DNA of 45,737 nucleotides from an uncultured SAR116 cluster alpha proteobacterium (GTDB lineage Bacteria > Pseudomonadota > Alphaproteobacteria > Puniceispirillales > Puniceispirillaceae), in contig CACEJY010000012.1 of the NCBI GenBank assembly GCA_902559985.1, forward strand, positions 1 through 45,737, in the 5' to 3' direction. The translations under genes and the position numbers were made by a program. The notes under the pieces were generated by a model. The model ran no database searches and was not told where the DNA came from. It saw only the letters and a program-made list of their open reading frames with translations. Of this stretch, positions 8,354-17,875 are shown in pieces. The number at the start of each line of letters is the position of its first letter. Position 1 is the stretch's first letter.

Positions 8354-9352
8354 TCAAGCGCTGGTGCCGTCGGCTAGTCTTCTGGCCATTTTGATGGCAG
8401 CTATGAGGCTATCCGCACGGGCAAGGCCGCTACCTGCAATATCCAGCCCAGTGCCATGGTCAGGTGATGTGCGTATAAAATCTAAACCCAAAGTGATATT
8501 AACGCCACCAAAAAAATCTATTGTTTTTAGTGGGATAAGGACTTGGTCATGATACATTCCCAAAACGGCATCATAGTTTGCACGGGCTTCGGTGTGGAAT
8601 AACGAATCGGCAGGATGTGGGCCAGTGGCGTTAATGCCGCAGGAAACAAGCTTGTGCACAGCTGGCAAAATAACCTTGCCATCTTCCTCGCCCATGCGTC
8701 CATCTTCGCCTGCGTGCGGGTTTAGCCCACAAATCGCAATACGCGGATGTTGAATGCCAAAACTCACCTGTAAACAATAATGCATCAAAGTGCATTTTTC
8801 GATTATCAATCCCGTGGTAATAGAGTTTGCTACTTTGTTAAGTGGAATGTGCACGGTTGCTGGAACAACCCGTAATTTATCACATGTAAGCATCATCAAT
8901 GGCCCCCCTGGCATGGTCGTGGCAAGGCTTGAGAGATACTCCGTATGTCCGGAAAAGCTGAAACCAGCCTTGTAAAGGCATGATTTTTGGATAGGGTTTG
9001 TTACAATACCGGCAGCGATACCCGATTGGCTCCACAAAACGGCTTGTCGAATAGCGTCAATAACCATAGGGGCGTTCACTGAATCTGGGTGTCCGGCAAT
9101 TGGCATTTTTTCCCAAGATACGGGAATAATAGCTAGTGCAGATGTGTCATAATCATATAAGGTTGGTTTACTAATCTCGTAAAAATTGGCCACAATGCCA
9201 AGTGATTGGGCAGTTTGAGCAATATGGTCTGGGTTACCCATCAGGCAGATGTTTTTCATTCCAGCCTGCCATGCTTTGAGGGAAATTTCAGTTCCAATAC
9301 CAGCAGGCTCACCTGGTGTGATGATAATTGGTAGCGCAGGCATTAGACTCAT
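8354..9352 (-). CDS. pdxA: 4-hydroxythreonine-4-phosphate dehydrogenase PdxA
   Basis: PdxA oxidises 4-phosphohydroxy-L-threonine in the DXP-dependent pyridoxal phosphate pathway. Visible motifs are ITPGEPAGIGTE at the N-terminus and the three metal-ligand histidines in ATVHIPLNK, GLNPHAGEDG and GMYHDQVLIPLK. The 332 residues match the family. Its start overlaps the surA stop by 4 bp (ATGA), and the surA-pdxA-rsmA order is widely conserved. Start alternatives are ATG 9352 and the ATG three codons later. Confidence 0.95.
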   Translation of the reverse strand: MSLMPALPIIITPGEPAGIGTEISLKAWQAGMKNICLMGNPDHIAQTAQSLGIVANFYEISKPTLYDYDTSALAIIPVSWEKMPIAGHPDSVNAPMVIDAIRQAVLWSQSGIAAGIVTNPIQKSCLYKAGFSFSGHTEYLSSLATTMPGGPLMMLTCDKLRVVPATVHIPLNKVANSITTGLIIEKCTLMHYCLQVSFGIQHPRIAICGLNPHAGEDGRMGEEDGKVILPAVHKLVSCGINATGPHPADSLFHTEARANYDAVLGMYHDQVLIPLKTIDFFGGVNITLGLDFIRTSPDHGTGLDIAGSGLARADSLIAAIKMARRLADGTSA

Positions 9353-10626
9353 AAATCTGTTTCGATGATCGCAGAACGGCGTAAACGAAATAGATAGCGC
9401 TCAGACAACGACCCAAAAATTTTATTAAATTCAGCACTGAAAACATCTTCGCGTGATGGCAACGTCATTTTTAACGCCTTTCGCTCACAAAGCATAAAAA
9501 CGCTCACACCCTCGACGAACGACAGTGGCTTGCTCGGCACCAGAATTTTAAGATCCTTAATAAGGTTTTGTAGGGGGGCACTAAATGATCCAAGTTTAAC
9601 ATTCTCGATCAGCCCATTAATCTTTGAGCCATAATTTTGGTTCAACGCAATCAGATCATTACAGTTTCTTGTTTTTGCTGTGTCGCGCTCAATTTTGGCT
9701 GCTGCTTCCAGCTTACTGGCATTTGACGCAGTTTTTTTGAGCGGGTAAACGGCCCGGGCAATTGTGATTACATCCTGACTTGGATCGGCAACACCATTTT
9801 GCAGGATTCCTTCTTTGCGGATCAAAATGACCAATCCGTCTTGTTGGAGCGGAGTGCTAACTGCTCCAATTTCAATTTTCTGGATCTCTTTCTGTACTTC
9901 CGGTGACAGCTGGTCAATCAATACCCAGCCAAGTGATCCACCGCTTCGCGCCGTTCCAGCTGCAGAGTACTGCCTTGCGATGGCATTGAAGTTCGCACCG
10001 CGATTGACTGATTTGATAATTTCATTCGCAAGTTCAAGCGTTTTGTTCATTGGCCGTTTCGGTCCGGGTAGCAAAATTATTTCGCTAAGTCTGACCTGTG
10101 ATTTTTTGGAGTTCTTTTTAATTTGCAGAAGCGCTTTATCAACAATAGAGTCTAGTTCTTTGAATTTACCTTTAAATTTGTACTTGATAAATTCTCCCCA
10201 AACGATATCGCTTACAAATTTCGCCTGAACGTTACGTGCATCAATACCCTTATCGCGTAAGTAATTTGAACCGGTTTTTCCCTTGTTGGCAAAGTTTTCA
10301 TCTACAAGGTTTTTGGCTACGTCGCGGTTTCTTCGCACGATGTCTGGATCGACTGCTTCAGCCGCTTCAAGTTTCAAAATTTCGTCTATCAAAGTTTGGG
10401 TTGCATCCTTTCTGATCTGCTGACGATTAGCTTTCGTATCGTCTAGATTTGTTACCATGCGTAAAAAAGCAGCCCGCTGATCAACATCATAATTTGTGAT
10501 TGCTTTGCCGTTCACCTTCGCTACGATTTCCAGTGCTGCTTGCCCATGCGGGACGCTTGTGACCACAAAAACCACTATGCAAAGAGCAAAAAAAGCAAAT
10601 AATTTATGTCTACGTGTCATCATCAT
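9349..10626 (-). CDS. surA: Periplasmic chaperone / peptidyl-prolyl isomerase SurA
   Basis: SurA escorts unfolded outer-membrane proteins across the periplasm. A signal peptide (hydrophobic run LFAFFALCIVVFVVTS ending HGQA) precedes a SurA N-terminal domain starting KVNGKAITNYDVDQRAAFL. A parvulin-type PPIase domain follows, with SGGSLGWVLIDQLSPEVQ. Only one clear PPIase domain is seen; the second part is diverged. The frame extends back to a GTG at 10659, but I take the ATG cluster at 10626-10620, close to the signal peptide. It overlaps pdxA by 4 bp and follows lptG directly, with no lptD between them. Confidence 0.88.
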   Translation of the reverse strand: MMMTRRHKLFAFFALCIVVFVVTSVPHGQAALEIVAKVNGKAITNYDVDQRAAFLRMVTNLDDTKANRQQIRKDATQTLIDEILKLEAAEAVDPDIVRRNRDVAKNLVDENFANKGKTGSNYLRDKGIDARNVQAKFVSDIVWGEFIKYKFKGKFKELDSIVDKALLQIKKNSKKSQVRLSEIILLPGPKRPMNKTLELANEIIKSVNRGANFNAIARQYSAAGTARSGGSLGWVLIDQLSPEVQKEIQKIEIGAVSTPLQQDGLVILIRKEGILQNGVADPSQDVITIARAVYPLKKTASNASKLEAAAKIERDTAKTRNCNDLIALNQNYGSKINGLIENVKLGSFSAPLQNLIKDLKILVPSKPLSFVEGVSVFMLCERKALKMTLPSREDVFSAEFNKIFGSLSERYLFRLRRSAIIETDL

Positions 10627-10703
10627 TGTGTTCGTTTTCAGTTGGGATTTGGTCCTCACCGATCGTAAGGGCTTACATGCCTCAAAATTGTTCCTTCTAT
10701 AAA

Positions 10704-11810
10704 TCAGCTTTCGTCAGTTCGAGCAAGAATAATGGCGCCCAGAAGTGATACCACAATGGCTGGTGTCCAAGCGGCAACAGACATCGGGATTCTCAGAGAA
10801 GATCCTAAAACCTGCATAAAATAGCTGAAGATAAAGATGACGATGGAAAGCAAGGCGCCACGCAGGAATAAACGTGATCTATGGCCCCGTGATGTGTTCG
10901 TTAAGGTTATCCGGGCGGCTAGCATGGCTATTCCCACCATCAATAGAGGTACGGACAACATTTTATAAAGGTGAAACCGGTATTGGGCTGCTGGAATACC
11001 AGCTCGCTCGAGCGAGGAAATGAAGCTCGGTAACAAATAGATCGAAATTGATTGCGGAAGCAGACCTGATTGACGTAAATCCAACGCTTCAAGTCCTGTT
11101 GGCAAAATAATGTTGCCCAAATCTGCTTGCTGACCATCAGAGTTCCAGCGTGTTGCATGATCGAGCATCCACCCTTTGTCGGTGAGTTGCATTACATTTG
11201 CTCGGTAAACAGCTTTTAATTGAACATCATTTTCATACAAATAAATTATTGGGTGAATAATGCTTGCCATTTCGGTATTCAAGGCATCACCACGAATGAT
11301 TAACTTGCCACCTTTGATTTTATCACGAAGCCAAATTCCGTCAGCGGAAACAGAAAAGCTCTTATCTGTTTCACCAAAAATCTTAGCCATTTGCGCTTCA
11401 TGGCGTGTTGATGTAACGGCACCAATCGGGTTTATAACAGTGACGAACAGCATGCCAAAAAGAAAAGCAGAAAATAAAGCAGGTCCCAGCGCGGCCCAGA
11501 TTGATTGACCGAATCCACGTGCTGCGACAAATTCATTGCTGCGGTTCCAAGAAGAGAAACAAAGCATCGCGCCAGTCAGCATAGCAAAGGGCAAAATCAT
11601 TTCAATTACTGCTGGTAAATTTAGTATGGCCATGTTTAAAAAATTTACGTTTGGTTTTGTGTTGCTTAGCAAGCTCACACGACGAATGAGCTCGACGGTT
11701 TGAATAAGACTGATAATGGCCGCAAGACCAAAAAGACACAGTGTGATCCAGGCAACAAACCTCATAGCAAAATAGCGGAATAATGTACCAAAAGGCGCAA
11801 ATTGGCTCAT
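10704..11810 (-). CDS. lptG: LPS export ABC transporter permease LptG
   Basis: This 368-residue YjgP/YjgQ-family membrane protein has three hydrophobic segments near the N-terminus, a large periplasmic beta-rich middle, and three segments at the C-terminus. With LptF and the LptB ATPase it extracts LPS from the inner membrane. The start overlaps the lptF stop by 4 bp (ATGA). LptF and LptG are paralogues; the second gene of such a pair is normally LptG. The C-terminus near residues 330-360 (VLGSSLRIPMSVAAWTPAIV) fits LptG. Confidence 0.9.
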   Translation of the reverse strand: MSQFAPFGTLFRYFAMRFVAWITLCLFGLAAIISLIQTVELIRRVSLLSNTKPNVNFLNMAILNLPAVIEMILPFAMLTGAMLCFSSWNRSNEFVAARGFGQSIWAALGPALFSAFLFGMLFVTVINPIGAVTSTRHEAQMAKIFGETDKSFSVSADGIWLRDKIKGGKLIIRGDALNTEMASIIHPIIYLYENDVQLKAVYRANVMQLTDKGWMLDHATRWNSDGQQADLGNIILPTGLEALDLRQSGLLPQSISIYLLPSFISSLERAGIPAAQYRFHLYKMLSVPLLMVGIAMLAARITLTNTSRGHRSRLFLRGALLSIVIFIFSYFMQVLGSSLRIPMSVAAWTPAIVVSLLGAIILARTDES

Positions 11811-12922
11811 GCTATCCCCTTACTTGGAAGTGGTGGCTTTTTTGCTATATTACCAGGGCGAAGAAACCAAATGCTAAGTATAATTGGAATAAGAACACTA
11901 AGATGAAGCAATGGCCATAGGTTTGCATTATTGGTCACTAGGCCGCGTGAAATAACCACTGTGATGATCACCAAAACGCAGGCTAAAATATTTGTGCTAG
12001 CCCTACGTCCCCATAAATCGCGACGAATTTGCCCTCTTAAAATAATGGCCGCTGACAATAATACCAATCCAAGCCCAAGAAATGGTGAGGCGATTCGATA
12101 ATGCCCTTCGGCATTTCGTTGTAAATAATATTGAGGTGAGAGTGCGGTTTCTGGTGATAATAAATTGCCGATAGTATCTTCGTTGATATCAATTGAGGAG
12201 CGCTTAGTTGGTTGATTTGTGGCGCGAGTGATGGTTACAGAATGGGACTCAAACAACAAAACTGCGCCGCTTTGGCCCTCGGCATTTCTCTCAGATCGCT
12301 CCCCATTTTGCAGAACAAGTGTAGGGGTACCATTCCGGTCTATAAATTCTCCAGCCTCGGCTGTTATGGTGATGATACGATCCTGCATGCGGGCGTCATG
12401 AATGAAAATATCTTTCATAACATCATTATTGTCACGGGCACCAATGAACATGGTCATGTCATCAACGACCTCGATGAAAACACTTTCTCGTAGCAGAATT
12501 GTTGGAATGCCGTTGCGTAATTTGAATTGTAAGTCTTTATATGCGCTAAAGGATGTTGGCAGCAAATAGACAGAATTGAATAGAAGAAACGCGGTTAGCA
12601 AGACGCCAAGCGCAATTGGCGCCTTAGCCATTTGGAGTGGACTGAGGCCAATGGATTGCATAACAAGTAACTCACGATCTGCCAAAATGCGATTGAACAC
12701 CCAATTAACTGCGATAAATCCAGAAATCGGAATTGTAATCATAAGCCATAGTGGTATTGAAGCAATGGACATCAGCAGAAAGTCACCAACGGCGGCGCCT
12801 CGATTAACCAAAAGCTCAAGAATGCCGATTGTTTGGAATAACCAGATGATCCCAACGAGCACTGAGGTCAACGCAAGGGTAGTCCGTAAAAGCTGGTTGA
12901 AGATATACAGGTTGAACTGCAT
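11807..12922 (-). CDS. lptF: LPS export ABC transporter permease LptF
   Basis: This YjgP/YjgQ-family permease is the partner of LptG. Its N-terminus MQFNLYIFNQLLRTTLALT leads into membrane segments, and the conserved ADRELLVMQSIGLSPLQMAKAP-type coupling region is present. A periplasmic domain and three C-terminal membrane segments follow. The frame extends to a TTG at 12979, but ATG at 12922 with CGAGG upstream gives the usual N-terminus and 371 residues. It is the first gene of the minus-strand series and is divergent from pepA. Confidence 0.9.
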   Translation of the reverse strand: MQFNLYIFNQLLRTTLALTSVLVGIIWLFQTIGILELLVNRGAAVGDFLLMSIASIPLWLMITIPISGFIAVNWVFNRILADRELLVMQSIGLSPLQMAKAPIALGVLLTAFLLFNSVYLLPTSFSAYKDLQFKLRNGIPTILLRESVFIEVVDDMTMFIGARDNNDVMKDIFIHDARMQDRIITITAEAGEFIDRNGTPTLVLQNGERSERNAEGQSGAVLLFESHSVTITRATNQPTKRSSIDINEDTIGNLLSPETALSPQYYLQRNAEGHYRIASPFLGLGLVLLSAAIILRGQIRRDLWGRRASTNILACVLVIITVVISRGLVTNNANLWPLLHLSVLIPIILSIWFLRPGNIAKKPPLPSKGIA

Positions 12923-13070
12923 ATTGAACCTCGATTGTGTTAGGAAATCTGGATAGCACAAACGCATATGCAATGGCAAAACCTATAGCACAACAAATTG
13001 GTTGGATTGACAGTCATAGGCTGGTTTTGTTTTAACTAGGGATCCTTCATATTAAAAAAATGAGACAAAC

Positions 13071-14555
13071 ATGCCCGCGAAATTAAAGCTTAGCTTTTCC
13101 AAAACTAGCCCAAAAGGCGACGTGACAACCATCTGTTTGATTGGAAAGAATGGCGAAATCATTCCTCGTCTCGAAAAGAATGTTGCGGCCCATTTAATTA
13201 GAATCATGGCGCGAGCTCAATTTACTGGAAAGTTTGGTGAGAACCTTATGATCTACACCGATACCAACAGCTATTTGTTGATCGGAACTGGTGACGTTCT
13301 AGCAGCAGACAATAAAGCTGAAACACTCGGTGGCAAACTCTTTTCAGCGTTGAATGGAACCGCATCCAAATTGGGTTGGATGCCTGATCATAAATTGGCT
13401 CCAACGGTTTTAGCTGATGTTTTATTTGGAGCAAGTTTGGCTTCATATCATTTTGATAGTTATTTTACTGGAAAGGAAAGTGATGATGTCACTGTTCGCC
13501 TTAGTGTTGGTGGCGAAGCGCTCAATGAAGAAGTAAGTGTTCATCAGGATCGTCAGGCCCTAGCAAATGGGGTGTTTTTTGCGCGAGACCTTGTTTTTGA
13601 GCCGGCTAACAAATTATACCCGGTGGAATTTGCCAACCGTTGTGAAGCTTTGACCTCTCTTGGGCTTGAAGTTGAAGTTTTGGATGAAGACGCCATGGAG
13701 AAGCTGGGCATGGGAGCCCTTCTCGGTGTTGGTCAAGGTAGCCGGCGCGAGTCTCGTATGGTGGTGATGAATTGGAAGGGCGGTGGCAAAGAACCACCAT
13801 TTGCTATTGTCGGAAAGGGTGTCACATTTGATACTGGTGGTATTTCGTTGAAGCCTTCGAAGGGCATGGAGGATATGAAATGGGATATGGGTGGCGCTGC
13901 AGCGGTAACTGGTGCGATGTGTGCGATTGCGGGACGCAAACTGAATAAGAATATTGTCGGCGTGATAGGTCTTGTGGAAAATATGCCAGATGGTAATGCC
14001 CAAAGACCGGGTGACGTTGTAACCGCAATGTCCGGAAAAACAATTGAGGTAATAAATACAGATGCTGAGGGTCGCCTTGTTCTTGCTGATGCCTTGCATT
14101 ATGCTGAAACTCGATTCAAGCCGCACGCTATGGTTAATTTGGCCACGTTAACAGGGGCAATCATTGCCTCTCTCGGCAAGGAATATGGTGGGCTTTTTAC
14201 TAACAGTGATGATCTGGCAAGCCAGCTTGAAGTTGCAGGCAGGCAAACTGAGGAAGGTGTTTGGCGCATGCCAATGGGGCCAACTTATGACCGGATGCTT
14301 AAATCACACATTGCGGATATGAAAAATATTGGGGGGGCATATGGTGGCGCAATTACTGCAGCCTGTTTTCTAGCCCGGTTCGTTGAAAGCACTCCATGGG
14401 CGCATCTTGATATTGCAGGCAAAGCATGGTCTGACAAAGCAACTGCTACCGTACCAAAGGGAGGAACAGGCTATGGTGTGCGCTTATTAAACCGATTGAT
14501 TGATAATTGGCAAGGGGCGAGCGTTTCACATAAGTGGGAGCAGTCCGATGACTAA
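13071..14555 (+). CDS. pepA: Leucyl aminopeptidase PepA (M17 family)
   Basis: This cytosolic di-zinc/manganese exopeptidase releases N-terminal residues; some PepA proteins also bind DNA. The M17 signature NTDAEGRLVLADAL lies near residues 327-340, and VGKGVTFDTGGISLKPS near residue 246 supplies metal ligands and the catalytic Lys. The 494 residues match the family. It is divergent from lptF and 12 bp upstream of holC, a common pairing in Proteobacteria. Confidence 0.95.
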   Translation: MPAKLKLSFSKTSPKGDVTTICLIGKNGEIIPRLEKNVAAHLIRIMARAQFTGKFGENLMIYTDTNSYLLIGTGDVLAADNKAETLGGKLFSALNGTASKLGWMPDHKLAPTVLADVLFGASLASYHFDSYFTGKESDDVTVRLSVGGEALNEEVSVHQDRQALANGVFFARDLVFEPANKLYPVEFANRCEALTSLGLEVEVLDEDAMEKLGMGALLGVGQGSRRESRMVVMNWKGGGKEPPFAIVGKGVTFDTGGISLKPSKGMEDMKWDMGGAAAVTGAMCAIAGRKLNKNIVGVIGLVENMPDGNAQRPGDVVTAMSGKTIEVINTDAEGRLVLADALHYAETRFKPHAMVNLATLTGAIIASLGKEYGGLFTNSDDLASQLEVAGRQTEEGVWRMPMGPTYDRMLKSHIADMKNIGGAYGGAITAACFLARFVESTPWAHLDIAGKAWSDKATATVPKGGTGYGVRLLNRLIDNWQGASVSHKWEQSDD

Positions 14556-14567
14556 ACCAAGTGATCA

Positions 14568-15020
14568 GTGTTGCAGATAGATTTTTATCAGATCGGCCAG
14601 GCGGGTCTTGAGCAGGTCATGCTGATGCTTTTGAAAAAGACGCTTGCAGCAAATCGAAAGGCACTTGTTTTATGCCCAATGCCAGCGGCGGACACGATTG
14701 ATACCGCATTATGGAGACATGATCCAGAGTCGTGGATTCCGCACGGGCTTGACGATGCAAATGGCGCTGCCTACTGCGATGTCTGGGTGTCAAGCGATAT
14801 GGCGGCTAACCCGATTAATGCCGACTATCTATTTCTTTTGCATGGTAGCGCACCCGCTCAATGGGCCGGGTTTACGCGGTGTTTCTGCTTGTTTGATGGA
14901 AAGTCTGATGCACAGTTGCATCAAGCACGTAATCATTGGAAAGCTTGGCAAGAGCTTGATGATACCACTTTTGGGTATTACGCTCAAAATGCGGAAGGGG
15001 GCTGGGATAAAAAAAACTAG
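14568..15020 (+). CDS. holC: DNA polymerase III chi subunit HolC
   Basis: Chi links the clamp loader to single-strand binding protein. The 150-residue protein has the family pattern: FYQIGQAGLEQVMLMLLKK at the start, ALVLCPMPAADTIDTALW, then HGLDDANGA, and a central PINADYLFLLHG strand. No ATG is available. An in-frame TGA at 14562 forces the start to GTG 14568 or TTG 14571. It sits 12 bp after pepA, the usual pepA-holC arrangement. Confidence 0.87.
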   Translation: MLQIDFYQIGQAGLEQVMLMLLKKTLAANRKALVLCPMPAADTIDTALWRHDPESWIPHGLDDANGAAYCDVWVSSDMAANPINADYLFLLHGSAPAQWAGFTRCFCLFDGKSDAQLHQARNHWKAWQELDDTTFGYYAQNAEGGWDKKN

Positions 15021-15234
15021 GTTGAGTTGCCAAATGTGGCCGACTCACGAAGGCATAATGCATATGCTTATTCTTGGGAGTTCGTTGATCCGATCCTAAA
15101 AATGTTGAAGGGGCCTTTTTGCGGTGAGGCTTATTTTTAACTTGTGCCATGGCTGTCGCTTGCATTAAAACGACGTCACAGCTTTTAATTCAAAAGGGCG
15201 CAGCTATGGTCCGTGTTCTGATAAATAAGGATAA

Positions 15235-15660
15235 ATGATGACACTCGAAAGAACATTTTCAATAATAAAACCCGATGCAACACGCCGCAACCTAACGGGT
15301 CAGATCAATGCCCGGCTTGAGTCTGCCGGTCTTCGTATCGTTGCGCAAAAGCGTAAATACCTTAGTGAAAAGGAAGCCAAGGCATTTTACGCAGTTCACC
15401 AGGAACGCCCTTTTTTTGATGACCTTGTGGCCTTTATGACGTCGGGGCCGGTTGTTCTTCAGGTCCTTGAGGGCACAAATGCCGTCCTTGTCAACCGTGA
15501 AGTCATGGGGGCAACAAACCCAGCTGATGCTGCTAAAGGCACCATTCGACAGGAGTTTGCGGAGTCGATCGAAGCCAATTCGGTGCATGGGTCGGACAGC
15601 CCAGAAAATGCGGCTATTGAAATTTCCTATTTTTTTGCTGGATGTGAAATCACAGAATAG
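15235..15660 (+). CDS. ndk: Nucleoside diphosphate kinase
   Basis: Ndk balances nucleoside triphosphate pools by phosphate transfer through a phosphohistidine. The active-site motif [12 protein letters not shown] contains the catalytic His (residue 118 from ATG 15235). [15 protein letters not shown] and [17 protein letters not shown] are typical. The 141 residues match the family. Two consecutive ATGs (15235 and 15238) are possible starts after an AAGGATAA site. A 214-bp gap after holC suggests its own promoter. Confidence 0.96.
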   Translation: MMTLERTFSIIKPDATRRNLTGQINARLESAGLRIVAQKRKYLSEKEAKAFYAVHQERPFFDDLVAFMTSGPVVLQVLEGTNAVLVNREVMGATNPADAAKGTIRQEFAESIEANSVHGSDSPENAAIEISYFFAGCEITE

Positions 15661-15754
15661 ATGGTCTTCGGTTAAATCTAAGTGCTTGGGGTAATAAAAC
15701 GGCGAAAAAAGCCTGCCGCTCTCAAACAAACCTGCTAAAATCAGTGTTTACCAT

Positions 15755-15886
15755 TTAGACCAATGTAGCTGCCATAATAACAAGGGTCGCCACGATAACA
15801 GCGATACAAATTTTGGTGGCGAACATAAAGTTATTATAAAACTGAAAATGCTCCTTGCCTTGTTTATCTAATAATTTTATGTCCAT
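15755..15886 (-). CDS. aa3-type cytochrome c oxidase subunit IV (43 residues)
   Basis: This short gene lies in the ndk-purN gap. The frame encodes 43 residues starting MDIKLLDKQGKEHFQFYNN, then one membrane span (about residues 22-42, ICIAVIVATLVIMAATLV). A strong AAGGAGG site lies 8 bp before the ATG. The short polar head with a Phe/Tyr/Asn motif before a single helix matches the small bacterial aa3-type oxidase subunit IV family (Pfam COX4_pro_2), common in alphaproteobacteria and often located apart from the other cox genes. It would associate with the terminal oxidase in the inner membrane. Family assignment is from memory of the pattern; coding status is well supported by the ribosome binding site. 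Confidence 0.75.
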   Translation of the reverse strand: MDIKLLDKQGKEHFQFYNNFMFATKICIAVIVATLVIMAATLV

Positions 15887-16014
15887 GATGGTTACCTCCT
15901 TGGTATAAGGGGATGCTAGGTTTGCATCGCCAGCCCTAGCTTTCCAACTCTATTCACGCCAACTTCCAATTTATGACCGAATCCGCAATACAAATCAACA
16001 TGACAATGCATTGT

Positions 16015-16704
16015 TCATTCCTTTGATGCGGACGCGGGCCAGATCAGACATCGAGCGAGTGAGTCTCGCATTGGTGCCGGTGCATCAGCTAGGATGGAAG
16101 AGGGCGTGTGCCAACGCGCGCCTTCAGGCGATAAGGATAAATTTTTTTTTGCCAACCCAAACAAAACAAAGGGGTAAATCTGATGTTCTAGCTGAAGCAC
16201 CCGTGCCGCTAAGCTGTTGGCCGTATCACTTGCCATCAGGGGTAGACTTGCTTGGGCAATCATTGGGCCTTCATCGAGTGTAGCGGTGACCATATGAACC
16301 GAAACCCCATGCGTTGCAGCCTTTTCGTCAATGGCACGTTGATGAGTGTTTAGGCCTTTGAAAGCTGGTAGCAATGAGGGATGAATATTGATAATCTGTC
16401 CGGCGAACTGATTGACGAAATCACCACTTAAAATGGCCATATATCCAGCTAGAAATACATATTCACACCGGTGGGAGTGAATGGCTGCGGCGATGGCAGC
16501 TTCATGCGCTGCTTGCGTGTCAAAATTTTTCCGCTGAATAACTCTGGTTGGAAGCCCCCGATCTTTTGCAAGGTTGATACCAGCACAACACTTGTTGCTA
16601 ATTACAACGGTAATTTTGGCTGCGATGCTATAATCTTCAATTGCATCAGCAAGGGAAGTCATATTGCTGCCACGCCCTGAAATTAGAACGGCAAAGCGGA
16701 TCAT
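16015..16704 (-). CDS. purN: Phosphoribosylglycinamide formyltransferase PurN
   Basis: PurN transfers a formyl group from 10-formyl-THF to GAR in purine synthesis. The N-terminal MIRFAVLISGRGSN is followed by NIHPSLLPAFKGLNTH, carrying the catalytic Asn/His, and MVTATLDEGPMIAQ with the catalytic Asp. ATG at 16704 overlaps the purM stop by 4 bp (ATGA) and gives 229 residues, so I prefer it to the TTG further upstream. The purM-purN pair is a standard operon. Confidence 0.95.
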   Translation of the reverse strand: MIRFAVLISGRGSNMTSLADAIEDYSIAAKITVVISNKCCAGINLAKDRGLPTRVIQRKNFDTQAAHEAAIAAAIHSHRCEYVFLAGYMAILSGDFVNQFAGQIINIHPSLLPAFKGLNTHQRAIDEKAATHGVSVHMVTATLDEGPMIAQASLPLMASDTANSLAARVLQLEHQIYPFVLFGLAKKNLSLSPEGARWHTPSSILADAPAPMRDSLARCLIWPASASKE

Positions 16705-17792
16705 GTCCGCCGGCGCCAATGATCGACTCCGTCAAGGATGACAGCAGGCTGATCATCCCTTGTAACAAGATCGCCAACAATATAAGCCTCTGGTTCTGGC
16801 CCGGTCTGGAGGGCGTGCAAAACCTCACCGGCTTTGCTCGCGTCAACATAGATGATAAGACCAATGCCACAGTTAAACGTGCGGGCAAGTTCTAAAAACT
16901 CCATGTTGCCTGTATCTCGGATCCAAGAGAAAACAGGTGGTAAAGTCGTCGTTGTACAATCTAGCCGAAAGGAAACTCCATCATTGAAAACTCTTGGTGG
17001 GTTTTCGATCAAACCGCCACCAGTGATATGTACAATTCCACTAACTCCACCGGTAGCCAGAGCAGTAGCAGCTGCTTTTTGGTAAATGCGCGTTGGGGTC
17101 ATTAATGCAGCTCCAAGATGATCAGCGTCATTCTCAAAGGGGGCTGGTGCATCAAGGGCGGCACCTGAAATTTCAATGATTTTTCGAACCAGTGAAAAAC
17201 CGTTGGAATGAATGCCAGAAGAACGGAGGGCAATGGCAATGTCACCGACCTTTGGTTGGCCTCGCGACAACAAAGTGCCGCGCTCAGCAGCTCCAATGCA
17301 GAATCCAGCAAGATCATAGGTCCCTGCGGGGTACATTCCCGGCATTTCGGCAGTCTCTCCACCAATCAACGCACAATCAGCCTCGATACAGCCATCGGCA
17401 ATGCCGGCAATGACATCGATAGCCATCGCGCGATCTAACTTACCTGTTGCAAAATAGTCTAGGAAAAACAGAGGCATGGCTCCTTGTGCTAAAATATCAT
17501 TTGCGCACATAGCCACGAGATCAATACCAACAGCATGGTGTAGGCCAGTTTTTCTCGCAAGTTCCAGTTTGGTGCCAACACCATCAGTGGCAGCAACCAG
17601 AACAGGGTCGATAAATCCGGCATCCTTTGTATCGAACAGTCCCCCAAACCCACCAAGATCGGTGCTAGCACCGGAACGCTTTGTTCGTTTGGCATGTGGA
17701 ACAATTTCTTCAACCAATGCATCCCCTTCGTCAATATCAACACCGGTGTCACTATATTTGTAGGATTTAGATTGTTTTTGTCCGCTAGACAT
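16701..17792 (-). CDS. purM: Phosphoribosylformylglycinamidine cyclo-ligase PurM
   Basis: PurM closes the imidazole ring to give AIR, using ATP. The protein has YSDTGVDIDEGDALVEEI at the N-terminus, DGVGTKLELA, GGETAEMPGMY and the C-terminal HITGGGLIENPPRV, in family order. ATG at 17792 gives 363 residues; the open frame extends to 17888, but the extra residues are not family-like. CGAGG lies upstream of this ATG. It is divergent from the DUF2066 gene. Confidence 0.95.
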   Translation of the reverse strand: MSSGQKQSKSYKYSDTGVDIDEGDALVEEIVPHAKRTKRSGASTDLGGFGGLFDTKDAGFIDPVLVAATDGVGTKLELARKTGLHHAVGIDLVAMCANDILAQGAMPLFFLDYFATGKLDRAMAIDVIAGIADGCIEADCALIGGETAEMPGMYPAGTYDLAGFCIGAAERGTLLSRGQPKVGDIAIALRSSGIHSNGFSLVRKIIEISGAALDAPAPFENDADHLGAALMTPTRIYQKAAATALATGGVSGIVHITGGGLIENPPRVFNDGVSFRLDCTTTTLPPVFSWIRDTGNMEFLELARTFNCGIGLIIYVDASKAGEVLHALQTGPEPEAYIVGDLVTRDDQPAVILDGVDHWRRRT

Positions 17793-17875
17793 GCTGGCCT
17801 CGAGGATTATGTTTGATGTAAGATATGGATAAACGATTTCGATAAAACTCAGACGTATAATAGGCATTTGACGGC

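Noticed and set aside
14644-15165. Overlapping open frames on both strands across holC
   Set aside because: The holC frame has the family motifs and the pepA-holC context; the others are out-of-frame shadows.
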